A DNA stretch of 64,000 nt from JAEXOD01 sp937930275 (lineage in GTDB: Bacteria > Bacteroidota > Ignavibacteria > Ignavibacteriales > Melioribacteraceae), in NCBI GenBank assembly GCA_036733965.1, contig DAIMZL010000001.1, positions 186,001 through 250,000 of the forward strand, written 5' to 3'. Numbering within the stretch: position 1 is the stretch's first letter; every line of letters begins with the position of its first letter. Below the pieces are notes generated by a model. That model was not told where the DNA came from and searched no databases. It was given only the letters and a program-made list of their open reading frames with translations. A program made the translations under genes and the position numbers. This document shows positions 54,339-62,748 of this stretch, in pieces.

Positions 54339-55066
54339 TATCTTATTTCGTCCCAGATTCTTGATTTAGATTTTTTTAATAAAACTACATAAATACTGTT
54401 AATTAACCAAGTAAAAAGTAGTTTAAAATGTCCGACCTTTCTGTATCTTCTTGGTGATTCGTAAATAATTGTTTTTCTATCAAAAAAAATATTCCCTAAT
54501 TTTCTAACTCTTTTAAAAAATTCAAAATCTTCACCTGCAATAATGGTTTCGTCATATCCGTTTAATCTATCAAAAATATCTGATCGTAAAACATTACATT
54601 CGCCTCTACCCATTCCGACACCGATAATATTAAGAGAATGAAAATAATTATTATAAAATGTTTGAAAGACTCTATCAATAAATTTAGTTTCTTCAGGAAA
54701 AACCTCAACTTTGCATGTATATGCTATATATTTGCCATTTAACACTTTAGACTTAATAATTGAAAATAAATTTTCCGGGTTTTTAATTCTTGAGTCGCCG
54801 CTTAAAAATATTAATATTTTTCCTTCAGCAACTTCTCTTCCCCTATTTCTACCCATTGCAATATTTTGTCTGAAATCTTTATCATGAATTACTACTTTAT
54901 CAGCCATTTCTTTTGCAATTAAAATTGTATTATCCGAACTTCCGCCGTCAGATACGATAACTTCGTAATCATATTTAGATTTTAAATTATTCTGTTTAAG
55001 TTGTTTTAGAATATTCGGTAAAAGACGCTCTTCATTTAAAGTGGGAATAATAATACTAAAATCCAA
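54338..55066 (-). CDS. Family 2 glycosyltransferase
   Basis: 242 residues. I choose the TTG at 55066, which has GAGG 5 nt upstream and gives the usual start MDFSIIIPTLNEE; the frame is open to 55093. GT-A motifs: IIIPTLNEERLLP, VIVSDGGSSDNT, ALGRNRGREVA-like MGRNRGREVAEG, and FLSGDSRI in the D-x-D position, changed here to GDS. The C-terminal part includes a hydrophobic helix (LFTWLINSIYVVLL) that may tether it to the membrane. Confidence 0.85.
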   Translation of the reverse strand: MDFSIIIPTLNEERLLPNILKQLKQNNLKSKYDYEVIVSDGGSSDNTILIAKEMADKVVIHDKDFRQNIAMGRNRGREVAEGKILIFLSGDSRIKNPENLFSIIKSKVLNGKYIAYTCKVEVFPEETKFIDRVFQTFYNNYFHSLNIIGVGMGRGECNVLRSDIFDRLNGYDETIIAGEDFEFFKRVRKLGNIFFDRKTIIYESPRRYRKVGHFKLLFTWLINSIYVVLLKKSKSRIWDEIR

Positions 55067-55076
55067 AAATACCTCA

Positions 55077-56021
55077 TTAATAACAGAAAACAATAAACGC
55101 TGCTTTAGGAGAAATTTTTATACCCGGCAGCGGAAAGTGAAAATAATTTAGTGTATTTTTTACAAATTGTCCAAATTTTCCCGGAATCGGAATAGCTTGC
55201 CAATCTAAATCCAAACCAATAAATATTTCTCTTGTACCTCCTCCGCTTCCGTCTAAATCTTTAACACCCATTCCTGCAGATAACATTAAAAAAGACGGCC
55301 AATATTTAGAAATAGATTTTGGTAAAATTTCTTTCATTCTTAAGCTTAGCCAATATTTTTGCCCTTCATAATCATCACTTATATTTCCGTCTCTGTGTTT
55401 TCCGTTTCTATAATCTTCTGACGGAAAATAACTAACACGGACTTGATAATTACGAACAGCCGGAAAATAATACTTGGATAAATGGTATGCTGCACCTAAA
55501 AAATCGGCAGCAAAATCACCCGGGCTAAAACCCCACTGAGCTCCGTACCCGTCTTCTATCTCAACAAATGTTTGAAATAAAAATGCACCGGTTGCCGAAA
55601 TAATTGCGGTTTCTTCAGGAGGTATATTGGCTGCATCTAAAGCGGCTGATAATCCGTGAGCTTCTATTGTAGTTCCGTAAAAATGCCCTATTTTATCAAT
55701 CCATAAGGCATAATTCCAGTCGTTCATAATTCTAAACGTAGAAGATCTATCATCTTTCCACCATGCGTTATAATTATATAAATGTACAGAAACACCAATT
55801 CCTAAAGCAATTCCGCTTACGCCTAATAAAATTGGTGTATTAATATCGTCGCCGTAAGGTCTAAACTTATATATAGTATTCAATTCGGATATTGGTAATG
55901 CTGAATCTGATGAATCAATAGCAATATTAATTTTTACACTATCCGAATTACTCTCTATTTGGGCATAAATGTTATTTATGCCCGTTACAAAAATTATTGC
56001 AAGGATAATTAGTTTTCGCAT
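55077..56021 (-). CDS. DUF2279 family exported protein
   Basis: 314 residues with a signal peptide (to YAQ near residue 21). Conserved features of DUF2279/YfiM-like proteins are visible: WIDKIGHFYGTTIEAHG, GAFLFQTFVEIEDGYGAQWGFSPGDFAADFLGAA. The C-terminal half is beta-rich and ends in FCY, suggesting an outer-membrane location. The function is unknown. It lies 4 bp after lysS and 10 bp before the glycosyltransferase. Confidence 0.83.
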   Translation of the reverse strand: MRKLIILAIIFVTGINNIYAQIESNSDSVKINIAIDSSDSALPISELNTIYKFRPYGDDINTPILLGVSGIALGIGVSVHLYNYNAWWKDDRSSTFRIMNDWNYALWIDKIGHFYGTTIEAHGLSAALDAANIPPEETAIISATGAFLFQTFVEIEDGYGAQWGFSPGDFAADFLGAAYHLSKYYFPAVRNYQVRVSYFPSEDYRNGKHRDGNISDDYEGQKYWLSLRMKEILPKSISKYWPSFLMLSAGMGVKDLDGSGGGTREIFIGLDLDWQAIPIPGKFGQFVKNTLNYFHFPLPGIKISPKAAFIVFCY

Positions 56022-56025
56022 TAAA

Positions 56026-57531
56026 CTATTTTTCCGGTCTCATTAAAGGAAATAAAATGACATCCCTAATAGAAGGTTGATTAGTTAATAACATAGTCAA
56101 TCTATCAATTCCTATTCCTAATCCTGCTGTGGGAGGCATACCGTATTCTAAAGCTTTTATAAAATCTTCATCAATCTGTTGAGCTTCGTCATCCCCTTCG
56201 GCTCTTGCTTTAGCTTGTGATTCGAATCTTTCTTTTTGATCAATAGGATCGTTTAATTCACTAAATGCATTGCATATTTCTCTGCCTAATACAAATCCTT
56301 CAAAACGTTCTACAATTCCTTCCTTAGATCTGTGTTTTTTAGCGAGCGGCGAAATTTCTAACGGGTAATCTATAACAAATGTAGGTTGAATTAATTCCGG
56401 TTGAATTGTTGCTTCAAATAATTCATCAATTAATTTTCCTTTGCTTTCTTTACCGCTAAGTTTAACGTGTTGCTTTTCACATTCTTTAATAAGTTCTTCT
56501 TTTGAACAATTTAGAATATCGAGTCCGGTTCTATTCTTTAATTCATCAACCATTGAAACTCGTTTCCAAGGACCTTTAAAGTCTATTTCGTATTCGTCAA
56601 TTTTAAATTTTGTTGAATTGTTTATTTTAATTGCAATATGTTCAACCATAGATTCAACTAAATTCATCATCCATTCGTAGTCTTTATATGCAACATACAA
56701 TTCCATCATTGTAAATTCAGGATTGTGTGTTTTGTCCATACCTTCATTTCTAAAGTCTTTTGAAATTTCATATACACCGGTAAAGCCGCCTACCAATAAT
56801 CTTTTTAAATATAATTCGTCTGCTATTCTAAGATATAACTCCATATCTAATGTGTTATGGTGAGTTATAAAAGGTCTTGCGGAAGCACCACCGTACAACG
56901 GTTGTAAAACCGGAGTTTCAACCTCAAGATATCCTTTTGAATCTAAAAAACTTCTCATCGATGAAATAATTCTGCTTCTTTTTACAAAAACATCTCGAAT
57001 TTCGCTGTTAACAAATAAATCTACATATCTTTGTCTGTATCTTAGTTCTTTGTCTGCAAATTGATCAAAGATTGTTTTGTTTCCTGCTTCATCAACAATC
57101 TCTTTAGCAATAGGAATTGGGTTTAATGTTTTAGCCAATAATTCAAGCTTTTTTGTATGAACAGATATTTCACCGGTTTTTGTTTTAAAAACAAAACCTT
57201 CAACACCAATTATATCACCTATATCCAGCAATTTAAACAAATCGTATTTTTCATTTATATCATCTTTTTTAAGATATATCTGAATTTTTCCTTTATCATC
57301 TAATATATGTGCAAAAGAAGCTTTTCCCATTCTTCTAATTGCCATAATTCTACCGGCAATTTTAACGTCCTTTCCTTCCAATAAGTCATAATTTTCTTTT
57401 ATATCTGTACTTTTGTTATCAACATCAAAACTATAAGCAAAAGGATTTATTCCCATTTTTTTAATTTCTTCTAATTCCTCAAACCTTCTTTTTGTAAGAA
57501 TGTTCATTTCTTCGTTAAATGTGTTTTCCAT
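56026..57531 (-). CDS. lysS: Lysyl-tRNA synthetase (class II)
   Basis: 501 residues: N-terminal OB anticodon-binding domain (about 55-160) and class II catalytic core with motif 1 (FLDSKGYLEVETPVL), motif 2 (FRNEGMDKTHNPEFTMME) and motif 3 (GLGIGIDRLTML). The FVIDYPLEISPLAKKHR segment is LysRS-specific. It has 14 bp to dacB upstream. Confidence 0.96.
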   Translation of the reverse strand: MENTFNEEMNILTKRRFEELEEIKKMGINPFAYSFDVDNKSTDIKENYDLLEGKDVKIAGRIMAIRRMGKASFAHILDDKGKIQIYLKKDDINEKYDLFKLLDIGDIIGVEGFVFKTKTGEISVHTKKLELLAKTLNPIPIAKEIVDEAGNKTIFDQFADKELRYRQRYVDLFVNSEIRDVFVKRSRIISSMRSFLDSKGYLEVETPVLQPLYGGASARPFITHHNTLDMELYLRIADELYLKRLLVGGFTGVYEISKDFRNEGMDKTHNPEFTMMELYVAYKDYEWMMNLVESMVEHIAIKINNSTKFKIDEYEIDFKGPWKRVSMVDELKNRTGLDILNCSKEELIKECEKQHVKLSGKESKGKLIDELFEATIQPELIQPTFVIDYPLEISPLAKKHRSKEGIVERFEGFVLGREICNAFSELNDPIDQKERFESQAKARAEGDDEAQQIDEDFIKALEYGMPPTAGLGIGIDRLTMLLTNQPSIRDVILFPLMRPEK

Positions 57532-57545
57532 TTTTACTCCTAAAG

Positions 57546-59051
57546 CTATTTTCTTGAAAAATTTATTAATCGTACAAGTGCCGTATCTTGTATATATTGT
57601 GCAAAAGAAGACGGTACAAGGTAGTTGTTTGCTATTATCGAAAATACAATCGGCTCATCTTCAATTGTTGTTAAATATCCGGAAATTGCCGATACACTAT
57701 TTAATAATCCCGGTTTTCCCCTAACATTATTTTCTGCAACTGTGTTTTTCATCCTATTTTGAAGTGTACCGTCTCTACCGGCAATAGGAAATGAATTATA
57801 AAAATTTTTATAACCCGAACTTTTATACATATAACTTAACAAGTTTACAATTTGTTTTGGTGTTACTAAATTTAACCTGCTTAAACCCGAACCGTCACTT
57901 AGCAGTAGATTATCAATATTTATTCCCATTTTTTCAAAAACTTTTCTTGTCGCTTTTACACCGTTTTCAATACTTCCGTAATTATTTATCTCTAATCCTA
58001 TCGTTTTAATCAGTTGTTCTGAGTAAAAATTATTGCTGTTTTTATTAATTTCTTTAACAATTTCTTTTAATTGAACAGACTTATGCTCAAACAATTTTGT
58101 GGTTTCTGAATAATCAATTGCATGGGCTTCTTTATCGGCATCAATTGCATAACCTTCTAAAACTATATCGTGTTTTTTTAACACACTTTCAAATACGCTA
58201 ACAAAGTACTCAGTTGGGTCTTCCACTGCAATATATTCGGTTTTGGGTATATCGGTTTCTCCGATATTTCCTTTTATAGTAATAACATCATTTTTTCTGT
58301 TTTTTATAATCTGAATACTATTTTTATCGGAGTTTTCGGAAGTTAGTACTTTATTAATAAAATATAAGTTCTTTACGTTGGGTTCAATCGTAACCGAAGC
58401 AGGTAGATCTTTGGACGTAGGTTTTATGTAAATATTAATAACATTGTTATTAAAACTTAAAGCACCTGAAGGGGCTGCGAACCAAGCATACTCGTAATCA
58501 CGCATCCAACCTGTACCATAACCTTTCTCATCAAATCCGTCATCATCACCAAGTAAATTTCCGGCTATTCTAAAAATACCTTTACTTTTTAAGCTATCGC
58601 ACCAAGCCGAAAAAATTGTATCAACATCACCGGCTATGTACCTATTAGAAATTGTAGGGTCACCTGAACCTTGTATAATTAAATTACCATACAAAGTTCC
58701 TTTGTAAATTTCGCCTTCTGCGTAAAATCTTGTTTTATATCGGTAGTTTTCTCCCAAAAGCAATAGAGCAGCTGACGTTGTAAATAATTTCACGTCACTT
58801 GCAGGAATAAAAAATTTATCTGCATTTCGTTTATATAATATTTCTCCGGTTTTTAGGGATTTAATTAAAACACCCCAGCTTGCTCCGGAAAAATTACTGT
58901 CGTTAAAAAGATCGTCTAAATGATTCCTTAATTCGGCAGTGGCATTAATATTAATTTTTGGTGCAGAAGTGTTTACCGAGTCTTTATGTTGGGCAACAAT
59001 TACCGAACATAAAAAAAATAATGTTAAAACAAAACCTCTATTAATAACCAT
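57546..59051 (-). CDS. dacB: D-alanyl-D-alanine carboxypeptidase/endopeptidase (PBP4 type)
   Basis: 501 residues with signal peptide (to VAQ near residue 20). Peptidase S13 motifs: SxxK is SDVK in FIPASDVKLFTTSAA; SxN is SNN in NKNSNNFYSEQL; the third motif, normally KTG, reads KPG (VRGKPGLLNSVSAISGY). The insertion domain of PBP4 is between the first two motifs. It trims or cuts peptidoglycan peptides in the periplasm. The KPG change could alter activity (see findings). It overlaps the rluB end by 11 bp. Confidence 0.92.
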   Translation of the reverse strand: MVINRGFVLTLFFLCSVIVAQHKDSVNTSAPKININATAELRNHLDDLFNDSNFSGASWGVLIKSLKTGEILYKRNADKFFIPASDVKLFTTSAALLLLGENYRYKTRFYAEGEIYKGTLYGNLIIQGSGDPTISNRYIAGDVDTIFSAWCDSLKSKGIFRIAGNLLGDDDGFDEKGYGTGWMRDYEYAWFAAPSGALSFNNNVINIYIKPTSKDLPASVTIEPNVKNLYFINKVLTSENSDKNSIQIIKNRKNDVITIKGNIGETDIPKTEYIAVEDPTEYFVSVFESVLKKHDIVLEGYAIDADKEAHAIDYSETTKLFEHKSVQLKEIVKEINKNSNNFYSEQLIKTIGLEINNYGSIENGVKATRKVFEKMGINIDNLLLSDGSGLSRLNLVTPKQIVNLLSYMYKSSGYKNFYNSFPIAGRDGTLQNRMKNTVAENNVRGKPGLLNSVSAISGYLTTIEDEPIVFSIIANNYLVPSSFAQYIQDTALVRLINFSRK

Positions 59052-59775
59052 GTTCCTTTTTTATGTTTTGAATTAATTTATCATCAATCTTTAAATAAGT
59101 GCCTTCTTTAATATCGGGTAAAATAAACATTCCAAATCTAATTCTTTGTAACTGTTGAACATGATAACCAAGTGCCTTAAACATTTCTTTTACAAAATGA
59201 TATCTACCTTCGGTAGTTACTACATTAAAAATTCTATTTGATTTTTTTGCTTTTGAATATAATTTTTTAAAAGTACTTCTCTTTTTATCAAGGTAAACAC
59301 CGGATAATAATTTTTCTTTATCATGGTCTAACAAATCTCTATCTAATTTTACAACATATTCTCTTTCAATATCGTGTTTTGGGTGCATAAAAATATTTGC
59401 AAAATTACCGTCATTTGTTAAAATCAATAATCCAGTAGTATCACGATCTAATCTACCTACCGGAAAAATTCTTTTATCGGTTTTTATTAAATCAATTACT
59501 ATTGGTCTATTTTTTTCATCAGATCTACTTGTTATATATCCTTTTGGTTTATTTAATAAAAAATAAACTTTTTTTTCTTCTTTTACTTTTTCACCGTCAA
59601 CAGAAACTACATCAATTTCCGTATCTATTTTTGCCGATAAATCTAATACGGTATTTCCGTTAACTTCAACTCTTCCCGTTGTTATTAATTCTTCAACTTT
59701 GCGTCTGCTATCAATTCCTGCATCGGCAAGAAATTTATTCAATCGAATCAGATTCGGATTCTTCGTTTGTTTCAT
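59041..59775 (-). CDS. rluB: 23S rRNA pseudouridine synthase, RluB/RsuA family
   Basis: 244 residues: N-terminal S4 RNA-binding domain (IRLNKFLADAGIDSRRKVEEL) and the catalytic domain with the aspartate in PVGRLDRDTTGLLILTNDG. The EGRYHFVKEMFKALG segment is the RsuA/RluB family's equivalent of EGxNRQVRRM. The specific target (23S 2605 or other) cannot be fixed by reading. It overlaps scpB by 41 bp, the usual order scpA-scpB-rluB. Confidence 0.93.
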   Translation of the reverse strand: MKQTKNPNLIRLNKFLADAGIDSRRKVEELITTGRVEVNGNTVLDLSAKIDTEIDVVSVDGEKVKEEKKVYFLLNKPKGYITSRSDEKNRPIVIDLIKTDKRIFPVGRLDRDTTGLLILTNDGNFANIFMHPKHDIEREYVVKLDRDLLDHDKEKLLSGVYLDKKRSTFKKLYSKAKKSNRIFNVVTTEGRYHFVKEMFKALGYHVQQLQRIRFGMFILPDIKEGTYLKIDDKLIQNIKKEHGY

Positions 59776-60379
59776 TTTCGGCTATCTCTTCTATTTGGTT
59801 CATTAAAAGTTTTCGTTTTTGTTCTTGAAAATCTGCATCTTGCATAATTTCTTCAATTTCTCTTGGTTTAGGTAAGTCAGATAGTTTATTTAAACCAAAA
59901 TAAATTAAAAAAGTATCGGTCGTTACATAAAGCAATGGTCTTCCTATTGTTTCTGCTCTTCCTTTTATCGTGATTAAGTTTTTTTCGAGTAGCGTATTTA
60001 TCATATAATCTGAGTTTACGCCTCTTATAGCTTCAATCTCCGGTTTAGTGATTGGTTGTTTATATGCAATAATTGCAAGTGTTTCTAATGCAGCTTGACT
60101 TAATCTTCTGCTACTCTTTTCAGAAGATAGATATCCGACATATTTTGCATATTCCGGTTTAGTTGCAAATAAAAATCCGTTTGAGACTCGTAAAATATTT
60201 ATAGAAATTTCTTGTGTTTTATATTTTTCATTTAAGTTATCAACAGCAAATTCAATTTCTTCATCTTTAATATCTTCGCCGTCAATTTCTTTAATAGCTT
60301 TTGCAATTTCACTTGTAGTCAAAGGTTCTTCTGCAGAAAAAATTAACGCTTCAATTATCGGTAAATATATATTATCCAT
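59735..60379 (-). CDS. scpB: Segregation and condensation protein B
   Basis: 214 residues: two winged-helix domains (IEALIFSAEEPLTTSEIA; AALETLAIIAYKQPITKPEIEAIRGV) and an acidic C-terminal tail rich in Glu and Asn. It bridges ScpA and Smc in condensin. It overlaps scpA by 8 bp and rluB by 41 bp. Confidence 0.95.
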   Translation of the reverse strand: MDNIYLPIIEALIFSAEEPLTTSEIAKAIKEIDGEDIKDEEIEFAVDNLNEKYKTQEISINILRVSNGFLFATKPEYAKYVGYLSSEKSSRRLSQAALETLAIIAYKQPITKPEIEAIRGVNSDYMINTLLEKNLITIKGRAETIGRPLLYVTTDTFLIYFGLNKLSDLPKPREIEEIMQDADFQEQKRKLLMNQIEEIAENETNEESESDSIE

Positions 60380-61091
60380 CTGCCAAACCGTAAATTATAA
60401 AATCATTAAAGTTGGGAGATTCTTTTAATCCTATTTTACCTGCTTTTATTAATTCAAGCATGGCAATAAATGTAACAATTATTCTTATTTTTTCATGCAT
60501 TTCTTTTACCAATTCAATAAAGTTTAGTTGTTTTGCAGCTTGAACCTTATCGAGTATATAATCAATTTGTTCATCAATTGATACATTTAGCTTCTTTATT
60601 TGATGAACAATTTCTTTGGGACGCTCCATTAATACTTGTTTAAATGCTTTCATTAAGTCATATAAAGTAATATTTTTTAATAACTTTTGCATATCTGTAT
60701 AAGTCTCTCTTTCGTCGTACTCGTAGTTTCCTCTATATGCTAACTTGCGTTGATCAGATTCAAAGAAAGAAAGTTCTTCAGACATTTCTTTATATCTTTT
60801 ATACTCTAATAATGCATTTACCAAATCTGCACGAGGGTCAATTTCTTCACCCGCTTCATCCTTCTCCCGCGGTAATAGCATCTTAACTTTTATTTGCATT
60901 AATGTTGAAGCCATAAGTATAAAATCACCCGCAACCTCTAAATCCAGTTGTTTTATTAAAGCTATGTATTCCATAAAATCTTTTGTGATTTTTGAAATAG
61001 GAATATCGTAAATATCCAATTCATCTCTTTTAATAAAAAACAACAGTAGGTCCAACGGACCTTCAAAGTGGGGTAAAATAATTTTATACAA
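60372..61091 (-). CDS. scpA: Segregation and condensation protein A
   Basis: 239 residues, TTG start (MYKIILPHFEGPLDLLLFFIKRDELDI). The kleisin N-terminal FEGPLDLLL motif is diagnostic, and the C-terminal winged helix (IVTFIAMLELIKAGKI) binds the Smc head. The TTG start abuts the trpS stop (1 bp between). Confidence 0.95.
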   Translation of the reverse strand: MYKIILPHFEGPLDLLLFFIKRDELDIYDIPISKITKDFMEYIALIKQLDLEVAGDFILMASTLMQIKVKMLLPREKDEAGEEIDPRADLVNALLEYKRYKEMSEELSFFESDQRKLAYRGNYEYDERETYTDMQKLLKNITLYDLMKAFKQVLMERPKEIVHQIKKLNVSIDEQIDYILDKVQAAKQLNFIELVKEMHEKIRIIVTFIAMLELIKAGKIGLKESPNFNDFIIYGLADG

Positions 61092-62072
61092 TTAACCTAT
61101 TCCCATGTTTTTCCTAACTTCGGACATAGTTGTTTCTGCAACAATTTTAGCTCGTTTTTCGCCGTCCGCAATAACTTCTTTAACTTTATCCAAATCCTTC
61201 TCAAGTTCATATCGCCTTTCTAATATCGGAGCAAGAAAATCATTCATTTTTGCTGCACATTTTAATTTACAATCAACACAGCCAAGTGAACCTGACCTAC
61301 ACCCACTTTCTATTTCATTAATTATCTCAGGATTAAAGCGTTGTTGATAATTAAAAATTAAGCATACTTCGGGATGTCCAGGGTCATTTTTTCTAAGTTT
61401 CGCAGGATCCGTTTTTGCTTTTTTTAGTTTTAAAATTACTTCTTCAGGTTTATCACTCAATAAAATTGTATTATTAAGTGATTTACTCATTTTTGCATTT
61501 CCGTCTAATCCCATTAATCTTGAAAATTTTGTTAATACAGGTTCAGGTTCTGGAAATGTTAAGCCATATTGGTTGTTAAATTTTCTTGCAAGTTCACGTG
61601 TAATTTCAACATGAGGAACTTGGTCATCTCCAACGGGAACGGCAACTCCTTTATAAAGTAATATATCTGCAGCTTGTAACACGGGGTATCCTAAATGTCC
61701 GTATGTAACATTTTCTAAATCTAAGTCTCTTACTTGATCCTTTAATGTCGGATTTCTTTCTAAACGAGCAGATGTAATTAACATAGAAAAAATTAAAAAA
61801 AGTTCTGTATGTTCTTTAATTGCAGACTGACGAAAGATCGGACTTTTAACCGGATCTAATCCGGAAGCAAGCCAATCGATTACCATTTCAATTGTATTAT
61901 TATAAACATCAGCACACTCTAACGATGTTGTTAATACATGATAATCCGCTATTAGATGAAAACTTTCATACTCATCTTGAAGTTTAATCCAATTTTCCAA
62001 AGCTCCCACATAATGACCGATGTGTAATTTGCCGGTAGGACGCATTCCGCTTAATATTCTTTTTTTAGCCAT
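61092..62072 (-). CDS. trpS: Tryptophanyl-tRNA synthetase, probable [4Fe-4S] type
   Basis: 326 residues, class I. HIGH motif as LHIGHYVG, KMSKS as AKMSKSLNN, and GDDQVPHVEITRE in the active site. A cysteine cluster near 235-270 (EVC, then 20 residues, GCRSGSLGCVDCKLKC) matches the pattern known from Thermotoga maritima TrpRS, whose [4Fe-4S] cluster sits in the anticodon region. Most TrpRS enzymes lack it. It is encoded upstream of scpA. Confidence 0.95.
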   Translation of the reverse strand: MAKKRILSGMRPTGKLHIGHYVGALENWIKLQDEYESFHLIADYHVLTTSLECADVYNNTIEMVIDWLASGLDPVKSPIFRQSAIKEHTELFLIFSMLITSARLERNPTLKDQVRDLDLENVTYGHLGYPVLQAADILLYKGVAVPVGDDQVPHVEITRELARKFNNQYGLTFPEPEPVLTKFSRLMGLDGNAKMSKSLNNTILLSDKPEEVILKLKKAKTDPAKLRKNDPGHPEVCLIFNYQQRFNPEIINEIESGCRSGSLGCVDCKLKCAAKMNDFLAPILERRYELEKDLDKVKEVIADGEKRAKIVAETTMSEVRKNMGIG

Positions 62073-62196
62073 AATTCACAAAATAATTTTTAAATAAACT
62101 TAAATTTAACAAATTTTTATGATTCTTGTAAGTCTATTTATTAATTAATTTTAATAATTAGCAAAAAGACCTTAAAAAGTTGAATAATTGATTTAT

Positions 62197-62682
62197 TTAT
62201 TTAACAAATAAATAGGGCTTCCACTGCTCGCTTACTCTGCCGCAACTATTTATTAAAAATGTAAGATGGGTTGGTTTAAATGGTTTAATTTTAAGTTTCA
62301 TATCAGCTTCTTCGGGTGTTCTATCCCCTTTTTTGTTGTTGCATTTAATACAAGCCGTAACTAAATTCTCCCAATCGTCTAATCCGCCTCTTGATTTTGG
62401 TTTAATATGGTCTATAGTTAATTGCAAATCGCTTCGTCCACAATAAGCGCATTTATAGTTATCTCTTCTTAATACATTTTTTCTTGTTAAATATACTTTT
62501 TTGTATGGTCTATTAACAAAGTAATTTAATTTGATTATACTTGGCAGCGGAAAATCTTTTTCTACCGAATTAATTGATTTTTTATCGTTTGGAGCTAACA
62601 TTACTGCTTTGTTAAGTATTATTAATATTAATGCTTTTTTTGCCGAACAAATTGATAAAGGTTCAAACGTCTGATTTAACAC
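62197..62682 (-). CDS. HNH endonuclease family protein (start region doubtful)
   Basis: 161 residues from the GTG at 62682. HNH motif: NYKCAYCGRSDLQLTIDHIKPKSRGG and NLVTACIKCNNKKGD, with two CxxC zinc pairs. Relatives begin with a strand like KVLVLNQxFEPL that this start would cut off. The same frame is open upstream without ATG/GTG/TTG; one extra base in the AAAA run (62689-62692 on the plus strand) would place ATG 62696 in frame to give MQKVLVLNQTFEPL. This is a candidate frameshift or base-call error. The role of this widespread stand-alone HNH family is unknown. Confidence 0.82.
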   Translation of the reverse strand: MLNQTFEPLSICSAKKALILIILNKAVMLAPNDKKSINSVEKDFPLPSIIKLNYFVNRPYKKVYLTRKNVLRRDNYKCAYCGRSDLQLTIDHIKPKSRGGLDDWENLVTACIKCNNKKGDRTPEEADMKLKIKPFKPTHLTFLINSCGRVSEQWKPYLFVK

Positions 62683-62748
62683 TAAAACTTTTGCATTTAG
62701 TGCATTTCCGTTATTATTCGGTTTTTCGAAGATTTACCTCACTATAAT

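Noticed and set aside
61595..61600. CACGTG in a possible third parS site
   Set aside because: The 3' half reads GTGTAA instead of GTGAAA, so the core is broken; another CACGTG at 30018-30023 has no flanking match at all.
62194..62214. 9-bp inverted repeat at the 3' end of the HNH gene
   Set aside because: The stem is entirely A/T and partly lies in the coding end; it is expected by chance in such AT-rich DNA and lacks a T-run on the minus strand.
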